From: Streptomyces iranensis
GTDB taxonomy: Bacteria > Actinomycetota > Actinomycetes > Streptomycetales > Streptomycetaceae
DNA length: 64,000 nt
NCBI RefSeq assembly: GCF_017874715.1
Contig: NZ_JAGGLR010000027.1
Location: 62,001-126,000 of the forward strand
Reading direction: 5' to 3'
The translations under genes and the position numbers were made by a program. The stretch's first letter is position 1. Every line of letters starts with the position of its first letter. This document shows, piece by piece, positions 16,669 to 25,059 of the stretch. The notes below the pieces were generated by a model. The model saw only the letters and a program-made list of their open reading frames with translations. It was not told the DNA's origin and did not search any database.

Positions 16669-17122
16669 CAAAAGTGGGGTGCGCCACATTTGGCGTGCAC
16701 ACGCCCAAAAACCGGGCCAAATGATCTCCACGGCCCACTCAGCCGGCTTGCCCGGATTTCGCGATCATGTGTCTACGCACGGCATTTGACGGCCAAACCG
16801 GGGCAGCGCGGGACCTACCACCGATCTGACCCTCGTACAAAGGATTCCCGTGAAATCTAGATCCACAACCCGTCTCGGCGTGGGATACCTCACTCGCTCC
16901 GACCCGCTCGTGAACGCGTGCGCGGAGCGGTGATCGCGAACGTGCGCCAACCCGTGATCCTTCGTCCCGGGACGAAGGTCACTCATGAGAATGGAAGGCA
17001 GCTATCAGCTGACGTCGGCCAGGGCAAATTTGCATGTATGTACCATGTCTTGGTAGGGGCGCAACGCGCTCACCTGTGATGACGTCTCTGAATGTCACTT
17101 CTCGTGGTCGTTCGGATGCTTC

Positions 17123-17214
17123 ATGTACAAGATCACCGCTCATCCGACTTCATGATCGTTCGTCAGGTGGTGGAGATCACAAAGACGTTGTCGTACCCCG
17201 TGTCGCAGATCACA
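17123..17214 (+). promoter_or_regulatory. Phased ATCAC-containing sites upstream of the nuo promoter
   Basis: Two sites share GTG-N6-ATCACA (start 17167 and 17200), and a third is the variant ATG-N6-ATCAC (start 17123). The offsets of 44 and 33 bp are multiples of a helical turn of 11 bp. The form resembles the half-sites of CRP/FNR-family regulators. Binding is inferred only. Confidence 0.4.
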
Positions 17215-17248
17215 GACCGACGGGCATAGGATGCAGGCGAAACGGGCT

Positions 17249-17264
17249 TGTGAACTGCCTCACA
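17249..17264 (+). promoter_or_regulatory. Rex-type operator upstream of nuoA
   Basis: TGTGAACTGCCTCACA differs from the actinobacterial Rex site TGTGAAC-N2-GTTCACA at only two of 14 half-site positions. Rex represses respiratory genes at low NADH/NAD+ and releases DNA when NADH rises; the nuo operon is a known Rex target in S. coelicolor. The site lies 80 bp before the nuoA start and just downstream of the likely -10. Confidence 0.7.
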
Positions 17265-17343
17265 TGTACGCGATCTTCGTGGGGCGGCGGCATGTCCGTG
17301 CGGTCCGCCAAGCAGTCATCGTCGACTGAAGGGAGCGAGGACG

Positions 17344-17703
17344 GTGAACGCATACGCGCCCATCCTCGTACTGGGAGCCCTCGGGGCTGGTTTTGCGATC
17401 TTCTCGGTTTTCATGGCCGCGATCATCGGCCCCAAGCGCTATAACCGGGCCAAGCTCGAAGCCTATGAGTGCGGCATCGAGCCGACTCCGCATCCGGCCG
17501 GCGGTGGGCGCTTCCCCATCAAGTACTACCTGACGGCGATGCTCTTCATCGTCTTCGACATCGAGATCGTCTTCCTCTACCCCTGGGCCGTCACCTTCGA
17601 CGCCCTCGGCCTGTTCGGGCTCGTGGAGATGCTCCTCTTCGTGCTCACGGTCTTCGTCGCCTACGCCTACGTGTGGCGGCGTGGCGGCCTGGAGTGGGAC
17701 TAA
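17344..17703 (+). CDS. nuoA: NADH-quinone oxidoreductase subunit A
   Basis: 119 residues, three membrane helices. Conserved loop AYECGIEP and the helix-2 motif FDIEIVFLYPWA with the acidic residues needed for proton pumping are present. GTG start with GGGAGCGAGG upstream. First gene of a 14-gene operon ending with nuoN at 33466. It forms part of the quinone-site module in the membrane arm. Confidence 0.97.
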   Translation: MNAYAPILVLGALGAGFAIFSVFMAAIIGPKRYNRAKLEAYECGIEPTPHPAGGGRFPIKYYLTAMLFIVFDIEIVFLYPWAVTFDALGLFGLVEMLLFVLTVFVAYAYVWRRGGLEWD

Positions 17704-17735
17704 AGGGGCTCTAGAGGAGATAGGGGAAACATCGC

Positions 17736-18290
17736 ATGGGTATCGAAGAGAAGCTCCCGAGTGGGTTCCTGCTCACCACCGTGGAACAGGCCGCCGGGCT
17801 GGCCCGTAAGTCCTCCGTCTTCCCGGCCACCTTCGGCCTGGCCTGTTGCGCCATCGAAATGATGACCACCGGCGCGGGGCGCTACGACCTCGCGCGCTTC
17901 GGCATGGAGGTCTTCCGCGGCTCGCCCCGCCAGGCCGATCTGATGATCGTCGCCGGGCGCGTCAGCCAGAAGATGGCCCCGGTGCTGCGCCAGGTCTATG
18001 ACCAGATGCCGAACCCGAAGTGGGTCATCTCCATGGGCGTCTGCGCCTCCTCCGGGGGGATGTTCAACAACTACGCGATCGTGCAGGGCGTCGATCACAT
18101 CGTCCCGGTCGACATCTATCTGCCCGGCTGTCCGCCGCGGCCCGAGATGCTCATGGACTCGATCCTCAAGCTGCACGAGAAGATCCGCGAGGAGAAGCTC
18201 GGCGTCAATCGCGAGCGTGCGGCCCGTGAGGCGGAGGAAGCGGCGCTGAAGGCGCTGCCGATGATCGAGATGAAGGGGCTTCTGCGTTGA
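17736..18290 (+). CDS. nuoB: NADH-quinone oxidoreductase subunit B
   Basis: 184 residues. Ligands of cluster N2 are visible: Cys37 and Cys38 in LACCAIE, Cys103 in MGVCASSGG and Cys132 in LPGCPPRPE. It passes electrons to menaquinone at the junction of the peripheral and membrane arms. The C-terminal 35 residues are charged. The stop overlaps the nuoC start by 4 bases. Confidence 0.97.
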   Translation: MGIEEKLPSGFLLTTVEQAAGLARKSSVFPATFGLACCAIEMMTTGAGRYDLARFGMEVFRGSPRQADLMIVAGRVSQKMAPVLRQVYDQMPNPKWVISMGVCASSGGMFNNYAIVQGVDHIVPVDIYLPGCPPRPEMLMDSILKLHEKIREEKLGVNRERAAREAEEAALKALPMIEMKGLLR

Positions 18291-19030
18291 CCGAGGCCAA
18301 TGGGTCCAACGGGGTCAACCCGGACAAGGACCTCAACGCCGAGAACCTCCCCGGCCGCCGCGGCGACCAGGGCGAGCCCATCCGCGTCCAGCGCGGGATG
18401 TTCGGCGCCAACAACGGCGGCGACACCACCGGCTACGGCGGTCTTGTGCGCCCCGTACGGCTGCCCGGCCAGGCCACCCGGCCGTACGGGGGCTGGTTCG
18501 ACGAGGTCGCCGACGAGCTCGAGGGCGCGCTCGAGGAGCAGTCGCTGCTCCCGGAGAACGCGATCGAGAAGACCGTCGTGGACCGCGATGAGCTGACCTT
18601 CCACATCGCCCGGGAGCACCTCCCGCGGGTCGCCCGGACCCTGCGCGACGACCCGGCGCTCCGCTTCGAGCTGTGCACCGGCGTCAGCGGAGTCCACTTC
18701 CCCGGCGACAAGGGCCGTGAGCTGCACGCCGTCTACCACCTGCGGTCGATCACCCATGGCCGGGTGCTCCGGCTGGAGGTGAGCGCTCCGGATGACGACC
18801 CGCACATCCCGTCGATCGTCGATGTCTATCCGACCAACGACTGGCATGAGCGCGAGACCTACGACTTCTTCGGCCTGATCTTCGACGGTCATCCCGCGCT
18901 GACGCGGATCATGATGCCCGACGACTGGCAGGGCTTCCCGCAACGCAAGGACTACCCGCTCGGCGGCATCCCCGTCGAGTACAAGGGCGCCCAGATCCCG
19001 GCTCCGGACCAGCGGAGGTCGTACAGCTGA
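18287..19030 (+). CDS. nuoC: NADH-quinone oxidoreductase subunit C
   Basis: 247 residues. The 30-kDa subunit signature ERETYDFFGLIFDGHPALTRIMMPDDWQGFP is split here only by quotation limits: it begins near residue 186 with ERETYDFFG and ends with the RKDYPLGG motif. A poorly conserved N-terminal extension of about 60 residues precedes the domain. It is separate from NuoD, unlike the fused enterobacterial form. TTG/GTG-type start overlapping nuoB; the stop overlaps nuoD by one base. Confidence 0.95.
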   Translation: MTEANGSNGVNPDKDLNAENLPGRRGDQGEPIRVQRGMFGANNGGDTTGYGGLVRPVRLPGQATRPYGGWFDEVADELEGALEEQSLLPENAIEKTVVDRDELTFHIAREHLPRVARTLRDDPALRFELCTGVSGVHFPGDKGRELHAVYHLRSITHGRVLRLEVSAPDDDPHIPSIVDVYPTNDWHERETYDFFGLIFDGHPALTRIMMPDDWQGFPQRKDYPLGGIPVEYKGAQIPAPDQRRSYS

Positions 19031-20364
19031 TGACTGCCCCCCATGCAACGCCTTCCGCCTCCGCCCGCGAGACGACAGAAGGCACCGTCTACACCGTCAC
19101 CGGCGGCGACTGGGACGAGGTCGTGGCCGCCGCGGCGAGGACCGACGACGAGCGGATCATCGTCAACATGGGTCCGCAGCACCCCTCCACCCATGGGGTG
19201 CTCCGGCTGATCCTGGAGATCGACGGTGAGACGGTCACCGAGGCCCGCTGCGGAATCGGTTATCTGCACACCGGAATCGAGAAGAACCTCGAATTCCGGA
19301 ACTGGACGCAGGGCACCACCTTCGTGACGCGCATGGACTATCTGACGCCCTTCTACAACGAGGCGGCGTACTGCCTGGGCGTCGAGAAGCTGCTCGGCAT
19401 CGAGGACCAGGTCCCGGACCGCGCCTCGGTGATCCGGGTGCTGCTGATGGAGCTCAACCGGCTCTCCTCGCATCTGGTGGCCATCGCCACCGGGGGTATG
19501 GAGCTCGGCGCGACGACCATCATGATCTACGGCTTCCGGGACCGCGAGCTGATCCTGGACATCTTCGAGCTGATCACCGGTCTGCGGATGAACCACGCGT
19601 ACATCCGGCCCGGCGGGCTCGCCCAGGATCTGCCGCCGGGGGCGGTCGACCAGATCCGGGCCCTTCTGAAGACGATGCGGAAGAACCTGCCCGAGTACGA
19701 CAAGCTCGCCACCGGGAACCCGATCTTCAAGGCCCGGCTGCAGGACGTGGGCTACCTCGACCTCGCCGGCTGCATGGCACTCGGCATCACCGGCCCGATA
19801 CTGCGGGCCACCGGGCTGCCGCACGATCTGCGCAAGACCGATCCGTACTGCGGCTATGACACCTACGACTTCGAGGTGCCGACCGCCGAGACCTGCGACG
19901 CCTACGGCCGGTTCCTGATCCGGCTGGAGGAGATGCGCCAGTCGCTGCGGATCGTCGAACAGTGCCTGGAGCGGCTGGAGCCGGGCCCGGTGATGGTCGC
20001 GGACAAGAAGATCGCCTGGCCCGCGCAGCTCGCGCTCGGCCCGGACGGCCTCGGCAACTCCCTGGACCACATTAAGAACATCATGGGCACCTCCATGGAG
20101 GCCCTGATCCACCACTTCAAGCTGGTGACCGAGGGATTCCGGGTCCCGCCCGGACAGGCGTACGCGGCGATCGAGTCGCCCAAGGGCGAACTGGGCGCCC
20201 ATGTGGTCAGCGATGGCGGCACCCGCCCGTATCGCGTCCACTTCCGCGACCCGTCCTTCACCAATCTGCAGGCCGTGGCGGCGATGTGCGAGGGCGGCCA
20301 GGTCGCCGATGTGATCGTCGCCGTCGCGTCCATCGACCCCGTGATGGGAGGAGTGGACCGGTGA
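19030..20364 (+). CDS. nuoD: NADH-quinone oxidoreductase subunit D
   Basis: 444 residues. The quinone-site hallmark MGPQHPSTHGVLRL is at about 50-63, preceded by an actinobacterial N-terminal extension. It forms the menaquinone pocket with NuoB. The stop overlaps the nuoE start (GTGA). Confidence 0.97.
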   Translation: MTAPHATPSASARETTEGTVYTVTGGDWDEVVAAAARTDDERIIVNMGPQHPSTHGVLRLILEIDGETVTEARCGIGYLHTGIEKNLEFRNWTQGTTFVTRMDYLTPFYNEAAYCLGVEKLLGIEDQVPDRASVIRVLLMELNRLSSHLVAIATGGMELGATTIMIYGFRDRELILDIFELITGLRMNHAYIRPGGLAQDLPPGAVDQIRALLKTMRKNLPEYDKLATGNPIFKARLQDVGYLDLAGCMALGITGPILRATGLPHDLRKTDPYCGYDTYDFEVPTAETCDAYGRFLIRLEEMRQSLRIVEQCLERLEPGPVMVADKKIAWPAQLALGPDGLGNSLDHIKNIMGTSMEALIHHFKLVTEGFRVPPGQAYAAIESPKGELGAHVVSDGGTRPYRVHFRDPSFTNLQAVAAMCEGGQVADVIVAVASIDPVMGGVDR

Positions 20365-21191
20365 CTGATGTCCAGCTGGGGATGCCGGAACTGCCGGCCC
20401 CCGACTACCCGGCCGAGGTGCGCACCCGGCTCGAGGAGGACGCCCGGGAGGTGATCGCCCGCTACCCGGACAGCCGCAGCGCGCTGCTGCCGCTGCTGCA
20501 TCTGGTGCAGTCCGAGGAGGGCCATGTCACCCGCACCGGCATGCGGTTCTGCGCCGAGGTGCTGGGCCTCACCACCGCCGAGGTCACCGCGGTCGCCACC
20601 TTCTACACGATGTACCGGCGCAAGCCCTCCGGCGACTACCAGGTGGGGGTGTGCACCAACACCCTGTGCGCGGTGATGGGCGGCGACGCGATCTTCGAGG
20701 AGCTGCAGAGCCATCTGGGGGTGGGCAACGGGGAGACCACCGAGGACGGCAAGGTCACCCTGGAGCACATCGAGTGCAACGCGGCCTGCGACTACGCACC
20801 CGTGGTGATGGTCAACTGGGAGTTCTTCGACAACCAGACCATCGAATCCGCCAAGGCGCTGGTGGACGAGTTGCGGGCGGGCCGGACCGTCGAGCCGACC
20901 CGGGGCGCGCCGCTGTGCACCTACAAGGAGACCGCCCGCATCCTGGCCGGCTTCCCCGACGCCCGTCCGGGCGCCGTCGAGGCCGGTGGCTCCGCGGGGC
21001 CCGCCTCGCTGGTCGGGCTGCGGCTGGCCAAGGGCGAGGTCACCCCCGGCCGGGTCGTCTCGCCGAGGTCCGCGGACGCCCCGCAGGACGAGGCGCCGCC
21101 GACGCATCCCAGCTCGCATGACGCGCCGCAGCGGACCTCCGCCTCCGATCCGCACCACCCGGCCGGTCCGGTCGCCGAGGAGGGGGAGTGA
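20361..21191 (+). CDS. nuoE: NADH-quinone oxidoreductase subunit E
   Basis: 276 residues from GTG 20361. The thioredoxin-like domain carries the N1a [2Fe-2S] ligands Cys98, Cys103, Cys139 and Cys143. The C-terminal 75 residues are a Pro/Ser/His-rich tail absent from short relatives such as the E. coli subunit (166 residues). It works with NuoF in the NADH dehydrogenase module. Confidence 0.95.
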   Translation: MTDVQLGMPELPAPDYPAEVRTRLEEDAREVIARYPDSRSALLPLLHLVQSEEGHVTRTGMRFCAEVLGLTTAEVTAVATFYTMYRRKPSGDYQVGVCTNTLCAVMGGDAIFEELQSHLGVGNGETTEDGKVTLEHIECNAACDYAPVVMVNWEFFDNQTIESAKALVDELRAGRTVEPTRGAPLCTYKETARILAGFPDARPGAVEAGGSAGPASLVGLRLAKGEVTPGRVVSPRSADAPQDEAPPTHPSSHDAPQRTSASDPHHPAGPVAEEGE

Positions 21192-22573
21192 TGACCGTGA
21201 CAACCGAGATCAATGGGCACAGCCCCGAGAAGCTGCTGGCACCCGTGCTCTCCGCGTTCTGGGACCAGCCGAACTCCTGGTCCCTGCGCACCTATCTGCG
21301 CCACGAGGGCTACGAGGGCATGCGCAAGGCCCTCGCGATGGACCCCGACGCGGTGATCGCGCTGGTGAAGGACGCGGGTCTGCGCGGCCGCGGCGGCGCC
21401 GGCTTCCCCACCGGGATGAAGTGGCAGTTCATCCCGCAGGGCGACGGCAAGCCGCACTATCTCGTCGTCAACGCCGATGAGTCGGAACCGGGCACCTGCA
21501 AGGACATCCCCCTTCTCTACGCCAATCCGCACTCCCTGATCGAGGGCATGATCATCGCCTGTCATGCCATCCGCTCCGAACACGCCTTCATCTATCTGCG
21601 CGGCGAGACCGTCCCGGTGCTGCGGCGGCTGCACGAGGCCGTGCGCGAGGCGTACGAGGAGGGCTACCTCGGCACCGCGGAACAGCGGCGGCAGAAGCTC
21701 GGGGTGGATGGACTGCCCGGTCTCGACATCACCGTGCACGCGGGCGCCGGCGCGTACATCTGTGGTGAGGAGACCGCGCTGCTGGACTCGCTGGAGGGCC
21801 GCCGCGGCCAGCCCCGGCTGCGGCCTCCCTTCCCCGCGGTCGCCGGTCTGTACGCGTGCCCCACTGTTGTCAACAACGTCGAATCCATCGCCTCGGTTCC
21901 CGCGATCCTCAACAAGGGCAAGGAATGGTTCCGTTCGATGGGCAGCGAGAAGTCCCCGGGCTTCACGCTCTACTCGCTGTCCGGCCATGTGGCCAACCCC
22001 GGACAGTACGAGGGCCCGCTCGGGATCACCCTGCGCCAGCTGCTCGACATGAGCGGCGGGATTCGCCCCGGCCACCGGCTGAAGTTCTGGACCCCGGGCG
22101 GCTCGTCCACCCCGCTGCTCACCGATGAGCACCTCGACGTCCCGCTGGACTACGAGGGCGTGGGCGCGGCCGGTTCGATGCTGGGCACCAAGGCGCTCCA
22201 GTGCTTCGACGAGACCACCTGTGTGGTGCGGGCCGTGACCCGCTGGACCGAGTTCTACGCGCATGAGTCCTGCGGCAAGTGCACACCCTGCCGCGAGGGC
22301 ACGTACTGGCTGGTCCAGCTGTTGCGCGACCTCGAGGCCGGTAAGGGGCGCATGGAGGATCTCGACAAGCTGGCGGACATCGCCGACAACATCAACGGCA
22401 AGTCCTTCTGCGCTCTCGGCGACGGCGCGGCCAGTCCCATCTTCTCCTCGTTGAAGTACTTCCGTGAGGAGTACGAGCAGCACATCACCGGCGGAGGCTG
22501 TCCGTTCGACCCGGCCAAGTCCACTGTGTGGGCCGACGAGCCGCGCTCCACTCACCTGGGGGTGAACGCATGA
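21191..22573 (+). CDS. nuoF: NADH-quinone oxidoreductase subunit F
   Basis: 460 residues from the ATG at 21191, which overlaps the nuoE stop; a GTG one codon earlier is equally possible. The FMN/NADH loop is GRGGAGFPTG at about 66-75. Cluster N3 ligands are Cys361, Cys364, Cys367 and Cys407. It oxidises NADH and passes electrons through FMN to the cluster chain. Presence of E, F and G shows that this first cluster encodes a complete NADH-using complex. Confidence 0.97.
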   Translation: MTVTTEINGHSPEKLLAPVLSAFWDQPNSWSLRTYLRHEGYEGMRKALAMDPDAVIALVKDAGLRGRGGAGFPTGMKWQFIPQGDGKPHYLVVNADESEPGTCKDIPLLYANPHSLIEGMIIACHAIRSEHAFIYLRGETVPVLRRLHEAVREAYEEGYLGTAEQRRQKLGVDGLPGLDITVHAGAGAYICGEETALLDSLEGRRGQPRLRPPFPAVAGLYACPTVVNNVESIASVPAILNKGKEWFRSMGSEKSPGFTLYSLSGHVANPGQYEGPLGITLRQLLDMSGGIRPGHRLKFWTPGGSSTPLLTDEHLDVPLDYEGVGAAGSMLGTKALQCFDETTCVVRAVTRWTEFYAHESCGKCTPCREGTYWLVQLLRDLEAGKGRMEDLDKLADIADNINGKSFCALGDGAASPIFSSLKYFREEYEQHITGGGCPFDPAKSTVWADEPRSTHLGVNA

Positions 22574-25059
22574 CCGTGACCACCAACGCACCCTCGTCGG
22601 GCGGGGAGGCGGCGGTGCCGCGAGAAGATCTGGTCTCCGTCACCATCGACGGGATCGAGATCTCCGTCCCCAAGGGGACGCTGGTCATCCGCGCCGCCGA
22701 ACTGCTCGGCATCGAGATCCCGCGGTTCTGCGACCATCCGCTCCTCGACCCGGCCGGCGCCTGCCGCCAGTGCATCGTCGAGGTGGAGGGCCAGCGCAAG
22801 CCGATGGCCTCCTGCACCATCACCTGCACCGACGGCATGGTGGTCAAGACGCAGCTCACCTCGCCGGTGGCCGAGAAGGCCCAGCGCGGGGTGATGGAGC
22901 TGCTGCTGATCAACCACCCGCTGGACTGCCCGGTCTGCGACAAGGGCGGTGAATGCCCGCTGCAGAACCAGGCGATGAGCGCCGGACAGGCCGACAGCCG
23001 GTTCGAGGGCCAGAAGCGGACGTTCGCCAAGCCGGTCCCGATCTCGGCCCAGGTGCTGCTGGACCGCGAGCGCTGTGTGCTGTGCGCGCGCTGCACCCGC
23101 TTCTCCAACCAGATCGCGGGCGACCCGATGATCGAGCTGCTGGAGCGGGGCGCGCTGCAGCAGGTGGGCACCGGCGAGGGCGACCCGTTCGAGTCGTACT
23201 TCTCCGGGAACACCATCCAGATCTGCCCGGTGGGCGCCCTGACCTCGGCGGCGTACCGATTCCGCTCCCGCCCCTTCGACCTGGTCTCCTCGCCAAGCGT
23301 GTGCGAGCACTGCGCGGGCGGCTGCGCCACCCGCACCGACCACCGGCGCGGCAAGGTCATGCGGCGGCTGGCGGCGGACGACCCCGAGGTCAACGAGGAG
23401 TGGATCTGCGACAAGGGGCGCTTCGGCTTCCGCTACGCCCAGCTGCCGGAGCGGCTCACCATCCCGCTGGTGCGCGACCGCGAGACGGGGAAGCTGGAGC
23501 CGGCGAGCTGGCCCGCGGCGCTCGACGCGGCGGCCGAGGGGCTCAGCATGGCGCGCGGCCGCACCGGCGTGCTGACCGGCGGCCGGCTGACCGTCGAGGA
23601 CGCCTACGCCTACGCGAAGTTCGCGCGGCTCGCCCTGGACACCAACGACATCGACTTCCGGGCCCGCCGGCACAGCGACGAGGAGGCCGACTTCCTGGCC
23701 ACCCACATCGCGGGCCGGGGGCGTGACCTGGACGGCGGCGGACTCACCTACACCGCGCTGGAGAAGGCACCGGCCGTGCTGCTGGTCGGCTTCGAGGCGG
23801 AGGAGGAGTCGCCCGGCGTCTTCCTGCGGCTGCGCAAGGCGCACCGCAAGCACGGACAGCGCACCTTCTCGCTCGCCACCCACGTCACCCGGGGCCTCGA
23901 GAAGGCGGGCGGCACTCTGCTGCCGGCCGCCCCCGGCACCGAGACCGAGTGGCTGGACGCCATCGCGGGCCGCACCGGCCTGGACGCGGACGGGGAGCGG
24001 GCCGCCGAGGCGCTGCGCGAAGAGGGCGCGGTGATCATCGTCGGCGAGCGGCTGGCGTCCGTGGCGGGCGGGCTGACCGCCGCCGTACGGGCCGCCGCCG
24101 CCACCGGGGCCACACTCGCCTGGATCCCGCGCCGGGCGGGGGAGCGGGGCGCGATCGAGGCCGGGGCGCTGCCCGGACTGCTGCCCGGCGGCCGCCCGGC
24201 CCATGACCCGCGGGCCCGCGAGGAGGTCTCCTCCGTCTGGGGCACCGTCGACCTGCCGCATCAGGTGGGCCGGGACACCGGCCAGATCATCGAGGCCGCG
24301 GCGGTCGGCGGGCTCGGCGCGCTGCTGGTCGCGGGCGTCGAGGTCGCCGATCTGCCCGACCCCGCGCGGGCTCTGGAGGCCCTGGACGCGGTGGACTTCG
24401 TGGTCAGCCTGGAGCAGCGGCCCTCGGAGGTCAGCGAGCGGGCCGATGTGGTGCTGCCGGTCGCGGCGGTCGCCGAGAAGTCCGGCACCTTCCTCAACTG
24501 GGAGGGCCGGGCCCGGCCGTTCGAGGCCGCGCTCAAGCCCGACCAGATGACCCGCCGCCATACGCTCCCGGACGCCCGGGTGCTGCACATGCTGGCCGAC
24601 GCGCTGGACGCGCCCCTGGACCTGCCGGACGTCGAGGCCGTACGGGCCGAGATGACCCGGCTCGGCACCTGGCAGGGACCGCGCGCCACCGCCTCGCTGG
24701 AGACGGGCGGTCCGCTGCCCCGGCCGGCCGAGGGCGAGGCGGTCCTCGCCGGCCATCGGCTGCTGCTCGACCAGGGCCGGCTCCAGGACGGCGATCCGGC
24801 GCTGGCCGGGACCCGCCACGCGGCCGTGGCCCGGCTGTCGGCGGCCACGGCGGACGAGGCCGGGGTCGAGGACGGCCAGCTCCTCCGCGTCACCGGCCCG
24901 GCCGGCTCGGTCCAACTGCCGCTGAGCGTCACCGCGATGCCCGACCGGGTGGTCTGGCTGCCGCTGGCCTCGGTCGGCGGCGGTGTCCAGCGCGATCTGG
25001 GGGCCCGCCCCGGCGATGTCGTGACGATCACTGCCCCCGCGACGGAGGTGACCCAGTGA
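22570..25059 (+). CDS. nuoG: NADH-quinone oxidoreductase subunit G
   Basis: 829 residues from the ATG at 22570. The N-terminal [2Fe-2S] ligands are Cys54, Cys65, Cys68 and Cys82. A His/Cys cluster motif (HPLDCPVCDKGGECPLQ) and further CxxC groups follow. The rest is a molybdopterin-oxidoreductase-like region without cofactor. There is an ATGA overlap with nuoF and with nuoH. Confidence 0.96.
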   Translation: MTVTTNAPSSGGEAAVPREDLVSVTIDGIEISVPKGTLVIRAAELLGIEIPRFCDHPLLDPAGACRQCIVEVEGQRKPMASCTITCTDGMVVKTQLTSPVAEKAQRGVMELLLINHPLDCPVCDKGGECPLQNQAMSAGQADSRFEGQKRTFAKPVPISAQVLLDRERCVLCARCTRFSNQIAGDPMIELLERGALQQVGTGEGDPFESYFSGNTIQICPVGALTSAAYRFRSRPFDLVSSPSVCEHCAGGCATRTDHRRGKVMRRLAADDPEVNEEWICDKGRFGFRYAQLPERLTIPLVRDRETGKLEPASWPAALDAAAEGLSMARGRTGVLTGGRLTVEDAYAYAKFARLALDTNDIDFRARRHSDEEADFLATHIAGRGRDLDGGGLTYTALEKAPAVLLVGFEAEEESPGVFLRLRKAHRKHGQRTFSLATHVTRGLEKAGGTLLPAAPGTETEWLDAIAGRTGLDADGERAAEALREEGAVIIVGERLASVAGGLTAAVRAAAATGATLAWIPRRAGERGAIEAGALPGLLPGGRPAHDPRAREEVSSVWGTVDLPHQVGRDTGQIIEAAAVGGLGALLVAGVEVADLPDPARALEALDAVDFVVSLEQRPSEVSERADVVLPVAAVAEKSGTFLNWEGRARPFEAALKPDQMTRRHTLPDARVLHMLADALDAPLDLPDVEAVRAEMTRLGTWQGPRATASLETGGPLPRPAEGEAVLAGHRLLLDQGRLQDGDPALAGTRHAAVARLSAATADEAGVEDGQLLRVTGPAGSVQLPLSVTAMPDRVVWLPLASVGGGVQRDLGARPGDVVTITAPATEVTQ

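Larger units (their letters stand above)
16632..17343. other. 712-bp divergent regulatory region between the NlpC/P60 gene and nuoA
   Basis: No convincing gene. Short open frames have no family resemblance or ribosome site. The left end holds the NlpC/P60 promoter. The right 230 bp hold ATCAC-containing dyads at about 17123, 17167 and 17200, a TAGGAT element (17227-17232) that could be the nuo -10, and a Rex-type operator at 17249-17264. The central part contains a GGTCAGATCGG stretch and a CTTCGTCCCGGGACGAAG dyad at 16960-16977. I looked for, and did not find, a c-di-AMP riboswitch. Confidence 0.7.

Noticed and set aside
16765..16986. 73-codon minus-strand frame in the nuoA upstream region
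   Set aside because: No ribosome site, no family resemblance, and it lies across regulatory sequence.
16632..17000. c-di-AMP (ydaO) riboswitch before the NlpC/P60 gene
   Set aside because: Such switches are common before actinobacterial wall hydrolases, but none of the conserved ydaO segments is visible and the transcript appears leaderless.
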